A DNA stretch of 20,563 nt from Candidatus Daviesbacteria bacterium GW2011_GWA2_42_7 (GCA_000997105.1 LCEJ01000010.1:1-20563), one strand, 5' to 3'. Positions 1 through 7,035 are shown, counted from the stretch's first letter. Notes: generated by a model not told the origin, from the letters alone. A program made the numbers and translations.

Positions 1-172
1 TTGATTTTTGTTTGGGATTGTATTCTTCAGTTAATGAATGATAATCGGCAATAAAAAAGAAACATTCGTTTTTAGAATCAGATTGAAGTTCAAGCCACTT
101 TTTAATGGCTCCCAAATAATTTCCGATATGAAGCTCTCCCGAGGGCTGGATGCCCGAAATAATTCTTGGCAT
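1..172 (-). CDS. trpS: Tryptophanyl-tRNA synthetase, N-terminal part (cut by window edge)
   Basis: Class I aminoacyl-tRNA synthetase that charges tRNA-Trp with tryptophan in the cytoplasm. The minus strand from the ATG at 172 translates as MPRIISGIQPSGELHIGNYL and continues to the window edge through a segment reading FFFIADYHSLTE. The motif SGIQPSGELHIGN holds the class I HIGH signature in the form typical of TrpS, and ADYHSLT is also a TrpS hallmark. Only about 57 codons are present; the KMSKS half lies outside. No strong promoter is visible before the ATG. A plus-strand reading frame overlaps the first part of this gene but is explained by antisense coding. Identification is very secure because both conserved blocks are intact. 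Confidence 0.95.
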   Translation of the reverse strand, partial: MPRIISGIQPSGELHIGNYLGAIKKWLELQSDSKNECFFFIADYHSLTEEYNPKQKS

Positions 173-181
173 GTTTTAAAT

Positions 182-456
182 GTTTATGAGCGTACTGGCC
201 ATGACAGGAGTTTGCACACCTTGGAAAGTATGGACGCCTGCCGCGTGAGCTGGGGAAAAGTATATGAGATTTCCGGTCCGCATATTAAAGTAGTGCGTAG
301 GCCCTTAAAGCTTGAGGGTGACAATTATATACGCTCGGGAGCGGATGCCAGGATACGGTTCTCGAGCCGGCAGAGGGCGAAGAGGGTGCCAAGGCTGAGG
401 GTGAAGCTCCTACTGAAGGCGAGCAATCCCCTGATGCAGGATCCAAAGAAGAATAA
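182..456 (+). pseudogene. Remnant of a frameshifted gene, possibly DUF6390-like
   Basis: From about 182 the plus strand reads a protein-like segment containing ESMDACRVSWGKVYEISG and VVRRPLKLEGDNY in one frame. Around 322-331, at a TATATA stretch, the sensible reading jumps to the next frame, which continues as TLGSG and then an acidic, Glu/Gly/Ala-rich tail ending at TAA 454-456. A two-base insertion (or one-base loss) in the TATATA tract would explain it. The CR-x-WG pattern followed by a RPL strand recalls the DUF6390 family, but this is from memory and weak. No start codon is found before the conserved part (ATG 230 is the first), so the 5' part seems lost against trpS. Probably a dead gene. 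Confidence 0.4.
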
Positions 457-500
457 GGCAAAATTTGTCTTATGAAAGGTTAGATTTAATCTATCCAGTT

Positions 501-908
501 ATGGCAGAAAACCAGCTCCAAGAAGAGATTATACCGGGCGTGCCAGCCTGTTTTAGTAAGACCGGTTTAGAGACCGATGTTCTTAACGCCTCTTGGGTAT
601 CAAACTTAATGAACAGTGCTATAGGTAACTATGGCCGGCTTAAACCGGTTCCACATTATCGTGAGTATTTTGAAAAGCAGGATCGTATATATGAGGCTGC
701 AGGGAAGCCCGGGTTACTCAGTGCAGTTATGCAAAAGAGTGACCCCAGGGCGGTAGCTGCATTTGATAAGTTAACAGATGAGTTTAATGCTTCCCTGGAT
801 AGGATCATAACAGATGAAGACAACGATGCTGTGCAGGGGTTTTTAAGAAGGGTAAGTGAGTTAAGGGACAAGTTGCCCGATGATTCCCAAGAGGGTTCAC
901 AGGGGTAA
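501..908 (+). CDS. Hypothetical protein, 135 aa
   Basis: Not recognised. The ATG at 501 gives a 135-residue acidic, mostly helical soluble protein with no signal peptide or membrane segment; residues 95-125 (FDKLTDEFNASLDRIITDED and following) look like a pair of amphipathic helices. A TTG at 465 would add 12 residues but has no ribosome site in front. There is no clear promoter or Shine-Dalgarno sequence before either start. It follows the decayed remnant in the same direction. Codon use looks like that of the neighbours, so it is probably expressed, but a role cannot be given. Confidence 0.55.
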   Translation: MAENQLQEEIIPGVPACFSKTGLETDVLNASWVSNLMNSAIGNYGRLKPVPHYREYFEKQDRIYEAAGKPGLLSAVMQKSDPRAVAAFDKLTDEFNASLDRIITDEDNDAVQGFLRRVSELRDKLPDDSQEGSQG

Positions 909-985
909 AAGTACAGTCTTTGCGGAAAATTTGAGTTAAATTTGCGTTAAATTTAGCCTCGGATGTTAATTCTCATAGACTCTCA

Positions 986-994
986 TGGTATAAT
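986..994 (+). promoter_or_regulatory. Extended -10 promoter of hicBA
   Basis: TGG followed by a perfect TATAAT at 989-994, i.e. an extended -10 element. The ATG of hicB is only 9 bases after the box, with AGG directly before it, so the transcript should begin at or within a few bases of the start codon. No good -35 box is seen at the usual distance. Confidence 0.6.
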
Positions 995-1003
995 TTAGGT
1001 AGG

Positions 1004-1270
1004 ATGTCAAAGAAAATTTCTAAGAAGATTCTGAAATATACGGTCATTTTCGAACCAGCCGAAGAAGGTGGGTATGTTGCGTCGGTCCCTGTTTTGCCGG
1101 GGTGTGTGACTGAGGGTAATACTTTTGAGGAGGCGGTGAAGATGGTACAGGATGCGATCTCCGGATATTTGGCCGTTTTACAGGAAGAAGGTTTGGAAAT
1201 CCCCTTAGAAACAGATGAAGCTGTAGTTACAAAAGTCAGTGTTCCAGATCCTTTATACCATATTCCATAA
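1004..1270 (+). CDS. hicB: HicB-family antitoxin
   Basis: 88-residue antitoxin of a type II HicAB toxin-antitoxin pair; it binds and blocks the HicA mRNA-cleaving toxin. The sequence has the HicB partial RNase H-like fold pattern: YTVIFEPAEEGGYVASVPVLPG followed by CVTEGNTFEEAVKMVQDAI, then a short helix and a C-terminal strand. The usual C-terminal DNA-binding helix-turn-helix or ribbon-helix-helix is absent; this is the short HicB form, so self-regulation, if any, must act another way. The antitoxin lies before the toxin, and its stop overlaps the toxin start in TAATG, so the two are translationally coupled. Family call is secure. Confidence 0.92.
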   Translation: MSKKISKKILKYTVIFEPAEEGGYVASVPVLPGCVTEGNTFEEAVKMVQDAISGYLAVLQEEGLEIPLETDEAVVTKVSVPDPLYHIP

Positions 1271-1485
1271 TGGCTTCATTTAAGGCAAAAGAAGTGGCGA
1301 GTATCTTAAAGAAGCTGGGATTTGTTCCTAAAAGACAAACAGGCAGCCATTTAATTTTCTTTCATCCCAAGAAACAAACCATTATCCCAGTACCGATGCA
1401 TGGTACAGATTTAAAGAAAGGTTTATTAAAGTCAATTATTAAGCAGGCAGACTCAACAGAAGAAGAATTTCTAAAACTTAAGTAA
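1270..1485 (+). CDS. hicA: HicA-family mRNA interferase toxin
   Basis: 71-residue HicA toxin with a double-stranded-RNA-binding-domain fold; the family cleaves mRNA in a ribosome-independent way. The key block RQTGSHLIFFHP near residues 22-33 contains the catalytic histidine in G-S-H, followed by the PVPMHG turn typical of HicA and a final helix LLKSIIKQADSTEEEFL. The ATG shares one base with the TAA of hicB. No residue of the family signature is missing, so an active toxin is expected. Confidence 0.92.
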   Translation: MASFKAKEVASILKKLGFVPKRQTGSHLIFFHPKKQTIIPVPMHGTDLKKGLLKSIIKQADSTEEEFLKLK

Positions 1486-1486
1486 T

Positions 1487-1747
1487 ATGAATAATTTAGA
1501 AGAAAGAGTAACCAAGATTGAGGAGCGCAACTATAAGGTCGAGATAGATAAAGTTTGGGAAACAAGCTGGAGCAGGAGGATTCTTCTGGCAGCTTTTACC
1601 TATTTGGCGATTAGTTTTTATCTGCAGGCCATTGAAATCCAAAGGCCTTGGTTAAATGCCATAGTTCCCTCTATCGGGTTTTTACTTTCCACACTGACCT
1701 TACCTTTTTTCAAAAATCTCTGGATAAAGTATTTTTACAAAAAATAA
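1487..1747 (+). CDS. Small membrane protein with N-terminal coiled coil
   Basis: 86 residues. Residues 1-22 (NNLEERVTKIEERNYKVEID) look like a short charged coiled coil; two hydrophobic segments follow at about 31-48 and 57-76, separated by a short polar loop, and the C-terminus is basic (KYFYKK). The topology suggests a two-pass inner-membrane protein with both ends in the cytoplasm. It begins one base after the hicA stop, so it belongs to the hicBA transcript, but whether it is part of the toxin-antitoxin function is unknown. No family name can be given. Confidence 0.7.
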   Translation: MNNLEERVTKIEERNYKVEIDKVWETSWSRRILLAAFTYLAISFYLQAIEIQRPWLNAIVPSIGFLLSTLTLPFFKNLWIKYFYKK

Positions 1748-1750
1748 AGT

Positions 1751-3821
1751 CTATTTAACCTCTGGCCAGGGGGCTACCATAATGGATTTACCCTCGTGAG
1801 GCAGTCTTTGCCAAAGCTCTTCGGTAATATAGGGCATAAAGGGGTGCAAAAGCTCCAAAGAAGTCCGGAAAACATGTTCCAAAACCGGCTGGGCCTCCGG
1901 CCTTCTATCTTTGCTTTTTTCAATGTAAATATCGGCAAACTGGTGCCAGATAAACTCATAAAGGGCTTCTGAGGCATCATTAAAACGGTAACTTTCAATG
2001 GTTTTGGTAACTTGTTGGGTAACCTCTTCCAGCTGCTCAAGGATTTTTTTGTCGTCAGAGTGAAGTGGCGGGTCCTGTCGCTTCGTCAGATTTTTTCGGC
2101 GGCGCGGAGTTTTTATTAGTAAAGTTTCTCATGGCCTGCAGCTTAGGGTGGGAAAGCGCCTGGTCATGGCCTAAGGCTGTACCGTAAACCAAAGCCATCC
2201 TGGCAGCGTCCGCCCCGTACTGGTCGGCAATCTCTAATGGGCTGACGATATTCCCCTTGGACTTGCTCATCTTTTGGCCTAAAGAGTCCCTGACTAAGCC
2301 ATGCAAAATGACATCCCGGAAGGGGACATCACCTGTGGCATAAAGCCCCAACATTACCATCCTGGCTACCCAGAAAAATAAAATGTCATAGCCTGTTTCC
2401 ATGACCGAGGTAGGGTAGAATTTCTCAAAGTCCCCCGGCTGGGTGGTTTTTAGGGTAGCAAACGGCCACTGTCCCGAGGAGAACCAGGTGTCAAAGGTGT
2501 CGCTGTCTTGTACCAGGTTAACCGAGCCGCATTTAGGGCATTTGTCTGGTACTTCCCCTGTGGTCACTACCCACTCCTGGCATTTTTGGCATTGGAAGGC
2601 CGGGATCCTAATTCCCCAGACAATTTGCCGGGAGATATTCCAGTCTTTAATGTTTTTCATCCAATGGTAGTAATTTTTCTCAAAGCTTTTGGGGTGGATT
2701 TTTATTTTGCCGGACTTGATTGCCTCAATAGCCGGCTTGGCAAGCTGGTTGGCCTTAACAAACCATTGTTCCAAAGGAAGCGGCTCAATAGTAGTGCCGC
2801 ATTTATAACAAGTACCCACCCGGTGGCGGTAATTTTCGTCGACCTTTTCGATCAGCCCCTTCTTTTGCATCTCTTCTACAATGGCTGCCCGGGCTTCCAT
2901 GACTTTCATCCCGGCAAACCTGCCTGCTTTTTCATTAAGCCTGCCGTCAAAGCCAATGACCTGGCGGACTTCCAAGTTATGCCTTTCCCCCATTTCAAAA
3001 TCGGTAGGGTCATGGGCCGGGGTAACTTTGACGACCCCGGTGCCAAATTCAGGGTCAACAGCCTCATCGGCTACCACTTTAATTGTGGCTTTTCCCAAGA
3101 CAGTCTCGATCTCTAATTCCTGTCCAATATATTTTTGGTAACGGGGGTCTTTGGGGTTGACGGCCACTGCCGTGTCTCCAAATTTAGTTTCCGGGCGGGT
3201 AGTGGCCAAAGTTAAAGGCCCGTATTTAATGTAGTAGAGGGGATCCGACCTTTCCTCATAGATTACTTCCAGGTCGGAAAAGGAAGTGCCGTCTTTGGTG
3301 CAGTAATTGACCAGCCGCTGGCCCCGGTACACCAACCCGTCATCGTGGAGCTTTATAAATGTTTGGTAAACAACTTTGATAATGTCGGGATCCAAGGTAA
3401 ATTTTTTGCGGGACCAGTCTAAGGAAAACCCCAACCTTTTTAGCTGTCCTTCCATATTGCCTTTATTTTGTTGCACGAAGTCCCAAATCATCTGGTATAA
3501 AGTTTCCCGGTCAAAGTCAAAACGGGATTTGCCCTCCTTTTTAAGGTGCTTTTCAAAAACCACTTGGGTTTCAAAGCCTGCATGGTCGGCCCCCGGAAGC
3601 CAAAGGGCAGCAAAGCCTTTCATCCGGTGGTAACGGATAAGGATATCTTCAATGGTGTACATAGCATGGCCAAAATGGAGGTCGGCATTGGCATTTGGCG
3701 GGGGGAGGATGATGGTGAAAGGTTTCCCTTTAGGGCTTACCTCCGGCTGAAAAAATCCAGAATCCTCCCAAAACTTATACCATTTGCTTTCAGTTTTAGC
3801 CTGGTCGTAAACCTTGTCCAT
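1751..3821 (-). pseudogene. valS: Valyl-tRNA synthetase, split by a 31-bp frameshifting insertion
   Basis: Class I synthetase charging tRNA-Val. The ATG at 3821 opens a frame with YDQAKTESKWYKFWEDSGFF, the HIGH motif as HFGH (residues 49-52), the editing domain, zinc-type Cys pairs, and KMSKSKGN near residue 517. That frame stops at 2055. The anticodon-binding part, from DDKKILEQLEEVTQQ to MVAPWPEVK and TAG at 1751-1753, is intact but in the next frame. The change lies in a 31-bp insertion at 2052-2090; removing 31 bases joins the two parts in frame. The K-[LI]-W-N motif expected right after NFTNK is also not visible, so the hinge is disturbed further. An upstream TTG at 3857 is part of the -35 box, not a start. 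Since ValRS is essential, this may be a strain-level mutation, a recoded gene, an assembly error, or a second copy exists. Confidence 0.9.
2052..2090. repeat. 31-bp insertion flanked by 8-bp direct repeats inside valS
   Basis: TCGTCAGA occurs at 2052-2059 and again at 2083-2090, exactly 31 bases apart, enclosing 23 bases that are more GC-rich than the gene. Deleting one repeat plus the 23 bases restores the valS reading frame, so this is the likely cause of the frameshift. The 8-bp duplication resembles a target-site duplication, though slippage or an assembly artefact could also produce it. Confidence 0.7.
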
Positions 3822-3827
3822 GTGGTT

Positions 3828-3857
3828 AGTATAAAGTGTAAGGCTAGTTGGGGTCAA
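3828..3857 (-). promoter_or_regulatory. Promoter of valS
   Basis: Minus-strand TTGACC (3857-3852), an 18-base spacer and TATACT (3833-3828). The ATG at 3821 lies 6 bases after the -10 box, so the mRNA should start at or next to the start codon (leaderless). Confidence 0.75.
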
Positions 3858-3873
3858 TTGAAGAAAGCCTGTA

Positions 3874-4347
3874 TTATTTCAACCAGCCTTTTTCCCGGGC
3901 GATTTCCTGTGCCTCGGGAGTTGATGCAGCCCCCAGAGATTCACGAACTTTGGCAAGAGTTGTCTGGACGGTGCCAGGTTTGAGGGTTAGACTTGCGGCT
4001 ATCGCCCCGACTGTGGTTTCCGGCGACCATGCGCCCAATACTTTGAGCTGTGCTGGTGTTAGCCCACCGGTATTGGCGAGATGCCACCCACTCCTTGGTT
4101 TGTAAACAGGAAGTTTCGGGTCTGGCCTGTCTTCCGGGTCTCCCGGGTCATCTAGCATCCCGTCGAGTAATGCTTTATTTAATGGTACTTCCATATGCTC
4201 TATGGCTGAGTGGGGATGTCGGCCACAATTATCGTCCCCAAAGGTGTCTTGCATGTAGCGCAAAAGATCTTCGGTGGTCCACCGATTCGGGTACTCAACA
4301 GCGAACATTATTTTACAATAGGGACACGGGAACACGCGTTCTGCCAT
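3874..4347 (-). CDS. LuxR-type HTH protein with N-terminal Cys/His motif
   Basis: 157 residues. The N-terminal part has C8PYC11 and, later, C41GRHPH, a spacing that could bind one zinc ion. Residues about 95-145 (LTPAQLKVLGAWSPETTVGA, then a recognition helix with GTVQTTLAKVRESLG) match the LuxR/GerE helix-turn-helix, as in response-regulator output domains. There is no receiver domain, so this is not a two-component regulator; a metal- or ligand-sensing N-terminus is an inference. It has its own good promoter and ends about 50 bases before valS. Putative transcription regulator; targets unknown. Confidence 0.7.
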   Translation of the reverse strand: MAERVFPCPYCKIMFAVEYPNRWTTEDLLRYMQDTFGDDNCGRHPHSAIEHMEVPLNKALLDGMLDDPGDPEDRPDPKLPVYKPRSGWHLANTGGLTPAQLKVLGAWSPETTVGAIAASLTLKPGTVQTTLAKVRESLGAASTPEAQEIAREKGWLK

Positions 4348-4367
4348 TATTATTTTTTCTTTTGGTG

Positions 4368-4396
4368 AGTATACAATGGTAGAATCAGTTGGTCAA
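4368..4396 (-). promoter_or_regulatory. Promoter of the LuxR-type HTH gene
   Basis: Minus-strand TTGACC (4396-4391), 17-base spacer, TATACT (4373-4368). The ATG at 4347 is 20 bases after the -10 box; the short leader is A-rich and has no clear Shine-Dalgarno sequence. Confidence 0.75.
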
Positions 4397-4405
4397 GGAG
4401 TGAGG

Positions 4406-4675
4406 TTAGGATGTGTATTCGGCAAGCTCACAATTGATTGATGGGCAGGCGAATTGGCGCAGTTCTCCAGTTTGAGCATCCTCTGCAAGCAAAAGTGACA
4501 AATCTCGATAATGGCAGGCCCAGTTGAAATGAGGACAAGGAATGTACCCTTTTTCAGTGGGGATGTTTATCTGTATTCTTTGGCCTAGGTATATGGGTGG
4601 TATTACTTCTACCGTTCCAACCTCAGGGACTGCAAGAATAATGGTCTTTGGTGGTGTATCAGTCCATCTCTCCAT
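4406..4675 (-). CDS. Hypothetical Cys-rich small protein, 89 aa
   Basis: Not recognised. After an N-terminal half predicted to form beta strands (TIILAVPEVGTVEVIPPIYL), the C-terminal half carries C48PHFNWAC55HYRD and C77PSINC82, a set of Cys and His that could bind zinc. No signal peptide or membrane segment. It has a strong promoter directly after tsaD and an unusual hairpin in the short leader. It lies upstream of the LuxR-type gene, which also has a Cys/His motif and its own promoter; a functional link is only a guess. Confidence 0.6.
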   Translation of the reverse strand: MERWTDTPPKTIILAVPEVGTVEVIPPIYLGQRIQINIPTEKGYIPCPHFNWACHYRDLSLLLAEDAQTGELRQFACPSINCELAEYTS

Positions 4676-4691
4676 GTTATTAAAAATGAAA

Positions 4692-4710
4692 GTAGCCCCC
4701 AGGAGGCTAC
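4692..4710 (-). terminator. Hairpin with U-rich tail in the leader of the 4675 gene / after tsaD
   Basis: Minus strand GTAGCC, 7-base loop, GGCTAC, followed by TTTCATTTTT. It can end tsaD transcription. It also lies just downstream of a near-consensus promoter (4720-4748), so it forms the first ~20 bases of the next gene's mRNA. Confidence 0.6.
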
Positions 4711-4719
4711 AATGGGGAA

Positions 4720-4748
4720 ATTTTATGCCTATTGGTTTAATCTGTCAA
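4720..4748 (-). promoter_or_regulatory. Strong promoter between tsaD and the 4675 gene
   Basis: Minus-strand consensus TTGACA (4748-4743), 17-base spacer, TAAAAT (4725-4720), starting just after the tsaD stop codon. Expected start of transcription is near 4712-4713, immediately before the hairpin. Confidence 0.75.
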
Positions 4749-4751
4749 CAG

Positions 4752-5879
4752 TTAATTATGTGACAAAGAGAGGCTGGGGTTGGCCTGCAAAGTTAAGGGG
4801 TCAACGGCCTGTGGGTTGTAAAAGGCTGCAGAGACAATCATGGCGGCATTGTCGGTGCAAAGTGAGGGGGGAGGGATAAAAAGTGATAGGGAGTTTAGCT
4901 TGGCCGCACGTGCCATAGTTTCGGAAAGTTTCTGGTTGGCTGCCACTCCGCCTGCAACAATAATTTGTTCAACCTTATATTTTTTGGCAGCTGTAATAGT
5001 TTTTTTGACTAAAACATCTACAATAGCTGCTTCAATGGAAGCAGCCAGGTTATTAGTTATGAGTTCATGGTTTATAGATTCTTTTTTCTTGTTTCCACTA
5101 TGAACTATGAACTGTGAACTGTGAACGATATTTGCCATTGCTGTCTTAAGTCCTGAAAAAGAAAAGTCAAAATCCCCTGAATCGATCATTGGCCGGGGGA
5201 GGCTAAAAGCTTTGGGGTTACCATTTTTGGCGAGCTTAGAAATGGCCGGACCACCGGGGTAAGGTAGGCCTAAAAGCCGGGCACATTTATCAAAACATTC
5301 TCCGGCAGCATCATCCCGGGTTCCCCCAATGTATTCATATTTCCCATGGTCCTTCATGAAGATGAGGTCTGTATGCCCGCCGGAAACCAGCAGGCCTAGG
5401 GCAGGAAAAGAGGGTGAGTTTACAGCTGACTGACTACGGCTTACGGCTTTTTGTCTGGCTGTAGTCTGTAAGCTGTTTGCTGTTTGCTGGTCTGTAATCC
5501 AGTTGGCGTAGAAATGGCCTACCAGATGGTTAACCGGGATGAGGGGTTTATCCCAAACTGTGGCCAAAGTCTTGGCTGTCTCTACTCCAACCAGCAGTGA
5601 GCCGATAAGGCCTGGCCCTTGGGTAATTGCAATAGCGTTGATCTCAGGGGGTTTACACTGAGCTTGCCGAAGTGCTTCCTCCACCACCGGGATAATGGAT
5701 TTTAATTGTTCGCGGGCGGCCTGCTCGGGGACAACACCACCGTATTTGGCTTGTATTTCCAGCGATGATGCTACAACATTGGACAATACTTGTACTCCAT
5801 CATCAGTCTTTATTCCTATAGAAGCAGCTGTTTCATCACAGGAAGTCTCAATTCCAAGGATTATTTTAGGTTTTGCCAT
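4752..5879 (-). CDS. tsaD: tRNA N6-adenosine threonylcarbamoyltransferase TsaD
   Basis: Catalytic subunit for the universal t6A37 modification of ANN-decoding tRNAs, working with TsaB and TsaE on threonylcarbamoyl-AMP made by TsaC. All family marks are present: IETSCDETAAS at the N-terminus, the metal-binding N-H118LVGH122, SGGHT, the GGTRDDAAGECFDK loop, PGGPAISKLA, FSFSGLKTA, and the C-terminal GGVAANQKL and CTDNAAMI. At 375 residues it is about 30 longer than usual. The excess sits at residues about 129-157, between the metal site and FPALGLLVSGGHT, and is encoded by a heptanucleotide repeat tract; a second tract encodes HSSQFIVHSG further on. Both keep the frame. An extended -10 box 6 bases before the ATG predicts a leaderless mRNA. 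Confidence 0.97.
   Translation of the reverse strand: MAKPKIILGIETSCDETAASIGIKTDDGVQVLSNVVASSLEIQAKYGGVVPEQAAREQLKSIIPVVEEALRQAQCKPPEINAIAITQGPGLIGSLLVGVETAKTLATVWDKPLIPVNHLVGHFYANWITDQQTANSLQTTARQKAVSRSQSAVNSPSFPALGLLVSGGHTDLIFMKDHGKYEYIGGTRDDAAGECFDKCARLLGLPYPGGPAISKLAKNGNPKAFSLPRPMIDSGDFDFSFSGLKTAMANIVHSSQFIVHSGNKKKESINHELITNNLAASIEAAIVDVLVKKTITAAKKYKVEQIIVAGGVAANQKLSETMARAAKLNSLSLFIPPPSLCTDNAAMIVSAAFYNPQAVDPLTLQANPSLSLSHN
5098..5127. repeat. Heptanucleotide tandem repeat inside tsaD
   Basis: Plus strand shows ACTATGA twice, then ACTGTGA twice, then AC: a 7-base tandem repeat of just over four units. In tsaD it encodes VHSSQFIVHS, in a part of the protein that varies in the family. Confidence 0.85.
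5419..5489. repeat. Degenerate heptanucleotide repeat tract inside tsaD
   Basis: On the coding strand, units such as CAGCAAA, CAGCAAA, CAGCTTA, CAGACTA and later CCGTAAG, CCGTAGT, CAGTCAG, CTGTAAA follow each other in 7-base steps, with GACTAC and GTAGTC as inverted arms. It encodes the low-complexity insert (Gln, Ser, Thr, Ala-rich) of TsaD. Confidence 0.75.
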
Positions 5880-5885
5880 ATGGGT

Positions 5886-5894
5886 ATTGTATCA
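5886..5894 (-). promoter_or_regulatory. Extended -10 promoter of tsaD
   Basis: Minus strand TGA-TACAAT; the ATG at 5879 is 6 bases after TACAAT. No convincing -35 box. Leaderless transcript expected. Confidence 0.6.
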
Positions 5895-5921
5895 GATGTC
5901 TTTTTGTTCTAACCTGGGATT

Positions 5922-6755
5922 ATGATTCCCCGGAAACAGTCGAAGTATGTAAAAGATGCAATTTTTCTCTCCAACACCAGCTTAAGTGATTTTTTAAGCT
6001 GCCCGAAAGCATATTACCTGAAAAATATCTACCGCGACTCCCGCAATAACTACAGATTACAAATAGCCTCACCCTACCTTTCTTTGGGGGCCACAGTACA
6101 TGATGTCATTAAGTGGTATTTAACCTCAGAGGACGTTCCTTCGCTCGAGGGAACAGAGCAAAAGTTCCATGATTTATGGGGAAAATACAGCGGCAAAAGG
6201 GGTGGGTTTATAATACCCTCGGATGAGGAAGAATTTATCAAACGGGGCCTGAAGATTTTAGAAAACTTTGTCAAAAACGCCAAATGTTTGGAAAAGCTAG
6301 CCCCTCCCGCCTCCTTCCCTAAATATCCGCTGCTGGAAGATGTAATTTTAACCGGCAATATGGATTTTGTGGGAGAGATGCCTGACGGGTCTTTGCATGT
6401 AGCGGATTTTAAAACCGGTTCCAAGGATGAGGACAGCCCCCTGCAGCTTTATATCTATACAATTCTTTCAGAAAACTACTATGGGAAGCCTGTTAAAAAG
6501 GCGAGTTTTTGGTATCTAGACCGTGAAGATGCCCCGAAAGAAGCGGTTTTGGACAATGTGGAACAAAACCTTAAGTGGTTGGAAGATAAAGCGCGTTTAG
6601 TAAAGGAGGCCTGGGTAGAAAACCATTGGGAATGTATCAAAGGGGATGAGCTTTGCCATAATTGCCGGGACTACCAGGCAATCATAGATGGCAAGGGTGA
6701 ATTTATGTATTCCGATCACGCTTTCAAAAAGGAAGTATACTTTTTGCCACGTTAA
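5922..6755 (+). CDS. PD-(D/E)XK nuclease with Cas4/AddB-type Fe-S cysteines
   Basis: 277-residue member of the RecB/Cas4-like nuclease superfamily. In order: LSDFLSCPKAYYLKN with Cys27, GATVHDVIKW with His60, GNMDFVGE with Asp148, HVADFKTG with Asp162 and Lys164 (the D-x-K of the active site), LQLYIYT with Gln175 (the QhXXY motif), and three cysteines near the end (Cys238, Cys245, Cys248). The four Cys have the layout that binds a 4Fe-4S cluster in Cas4 and AddB. There are no cas genes or helicase nearby, so it is better seen as a stand-alone DNA repair or processing nuclease. It is divergent from tsaD with about 40 bases between. Confidence 0.85.
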   Translation: MIPRKQSKYVKDAIFLSNTSLSDFLSCPKAYYLKNIYRDSRNNYRLQIASPYLSLGATVHDVIKWYLTSEDVPSLEGTEQKFHDLWGKYSGKRGGFIIPSDEEEFIKRGLKILENFVKNAKCLEKLAPPASFPKYPLLEDVILTGNMDFVGEMPDGSLHVADFKTGSKDEDSPLQLYIYTILSENYYGKPVKKASFWYLDREDAPKEAVLDNVEQNLKWLEDKARLVKEAWVENHWECIKGDELCHNCRDYQAIIDGKGEFMYSDHAFKKEVYFLPR

Positions 6756-6822
6756 CATTTACTTATTTCTTGCACTTCCCTGGCTTGTTTCTTAGGGTAA
6801 AGGTGGAGCATTAAATGTTTGG

Positions 6823-6833
6823 AAGGAGGTGAT
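6823..6833 (+). promoter_or_regulatory. Perfect Shine-Dalgarno sequence
   Basis: AAGGAGGTGAT, fully complementary to the usual 16S rRNA 3' end, 4 bases before ATG 6838. It sets the start at 6838 (or the adjacent ATG 6841) rather than the GTG at 6829, which is inside it. It is the only strong ribosome site in the window. Confidence 0.85.
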
Positions 6834-6837
6834 AAAG

Positions 6838-7035
6838 ATGATGACTTATTCTTTAGTATGTGCTGATGGGCATGATCCGGAAACAATAACCGTTGAAGCG
6901 ATGGGTGATGAAGAAGCGATGACAAAGATGATGGTAAAGTCTAAAGCTCACCTTGATGTTAACCATTCAGAAATGGCTAGTATGACTGAAGAGCAATCAA
7001 GGGCTTTTATTTCCAGCCATTGGACTAAGACTTAA
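6838..7035 (+). CDS. DUF1059-like small protein
   Basis: 65 residues (MMTYSLVCADGHDPETITVE start). The pattern - a short N-terminal strand with a Cys and Asp/His, a helix EEAMTKMMVKSKAHLDVNH, then a short helix with EEQSRAFI - resembles DUF1059, a family sometimes called small metal-binding proteins. Function is unknown; His and Cys residues in the conserved places fit metal binding. It is translated from a perfect Shine-Dalgarno site, unlike the other genes here, so it may be highly expressed. Its stop overlaps the end of the convergent minus-strand gene by 11 bases. Confidence 0.6.
   Translation: MMTYSLVCADGHDPETITVEAMGDEEAMTKMMVKSKAHLDVNHSEMASMTEEQSRAFISSHWTKT

Noticed and set aside
38..475. 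A 145-codon plus-strand reading frame at the left end
   Set aside because: Its first 45 codons are antisense to a clear TrpS N-terminus. Only the part after about 182 looks protein-like, and it changes frame, so I report a remnant instead.
2443..3983. Several plus-strand frames opposite valS
   Set aside because: They are antisense to a well-conserved synthetase and have no promoter, start context or recognisable motifs.
5098..5489. CRISPR array
   Set aside because: Units are 7 bases with no spacers and lie inside a coding gene.
5922..6755. Cas4 of a CRISPR system
   Set aside because: Motifs and Fe-S cysteines fit the wider Cas4/AddB/RecB group, but there are no cas genes or repeats in the window.
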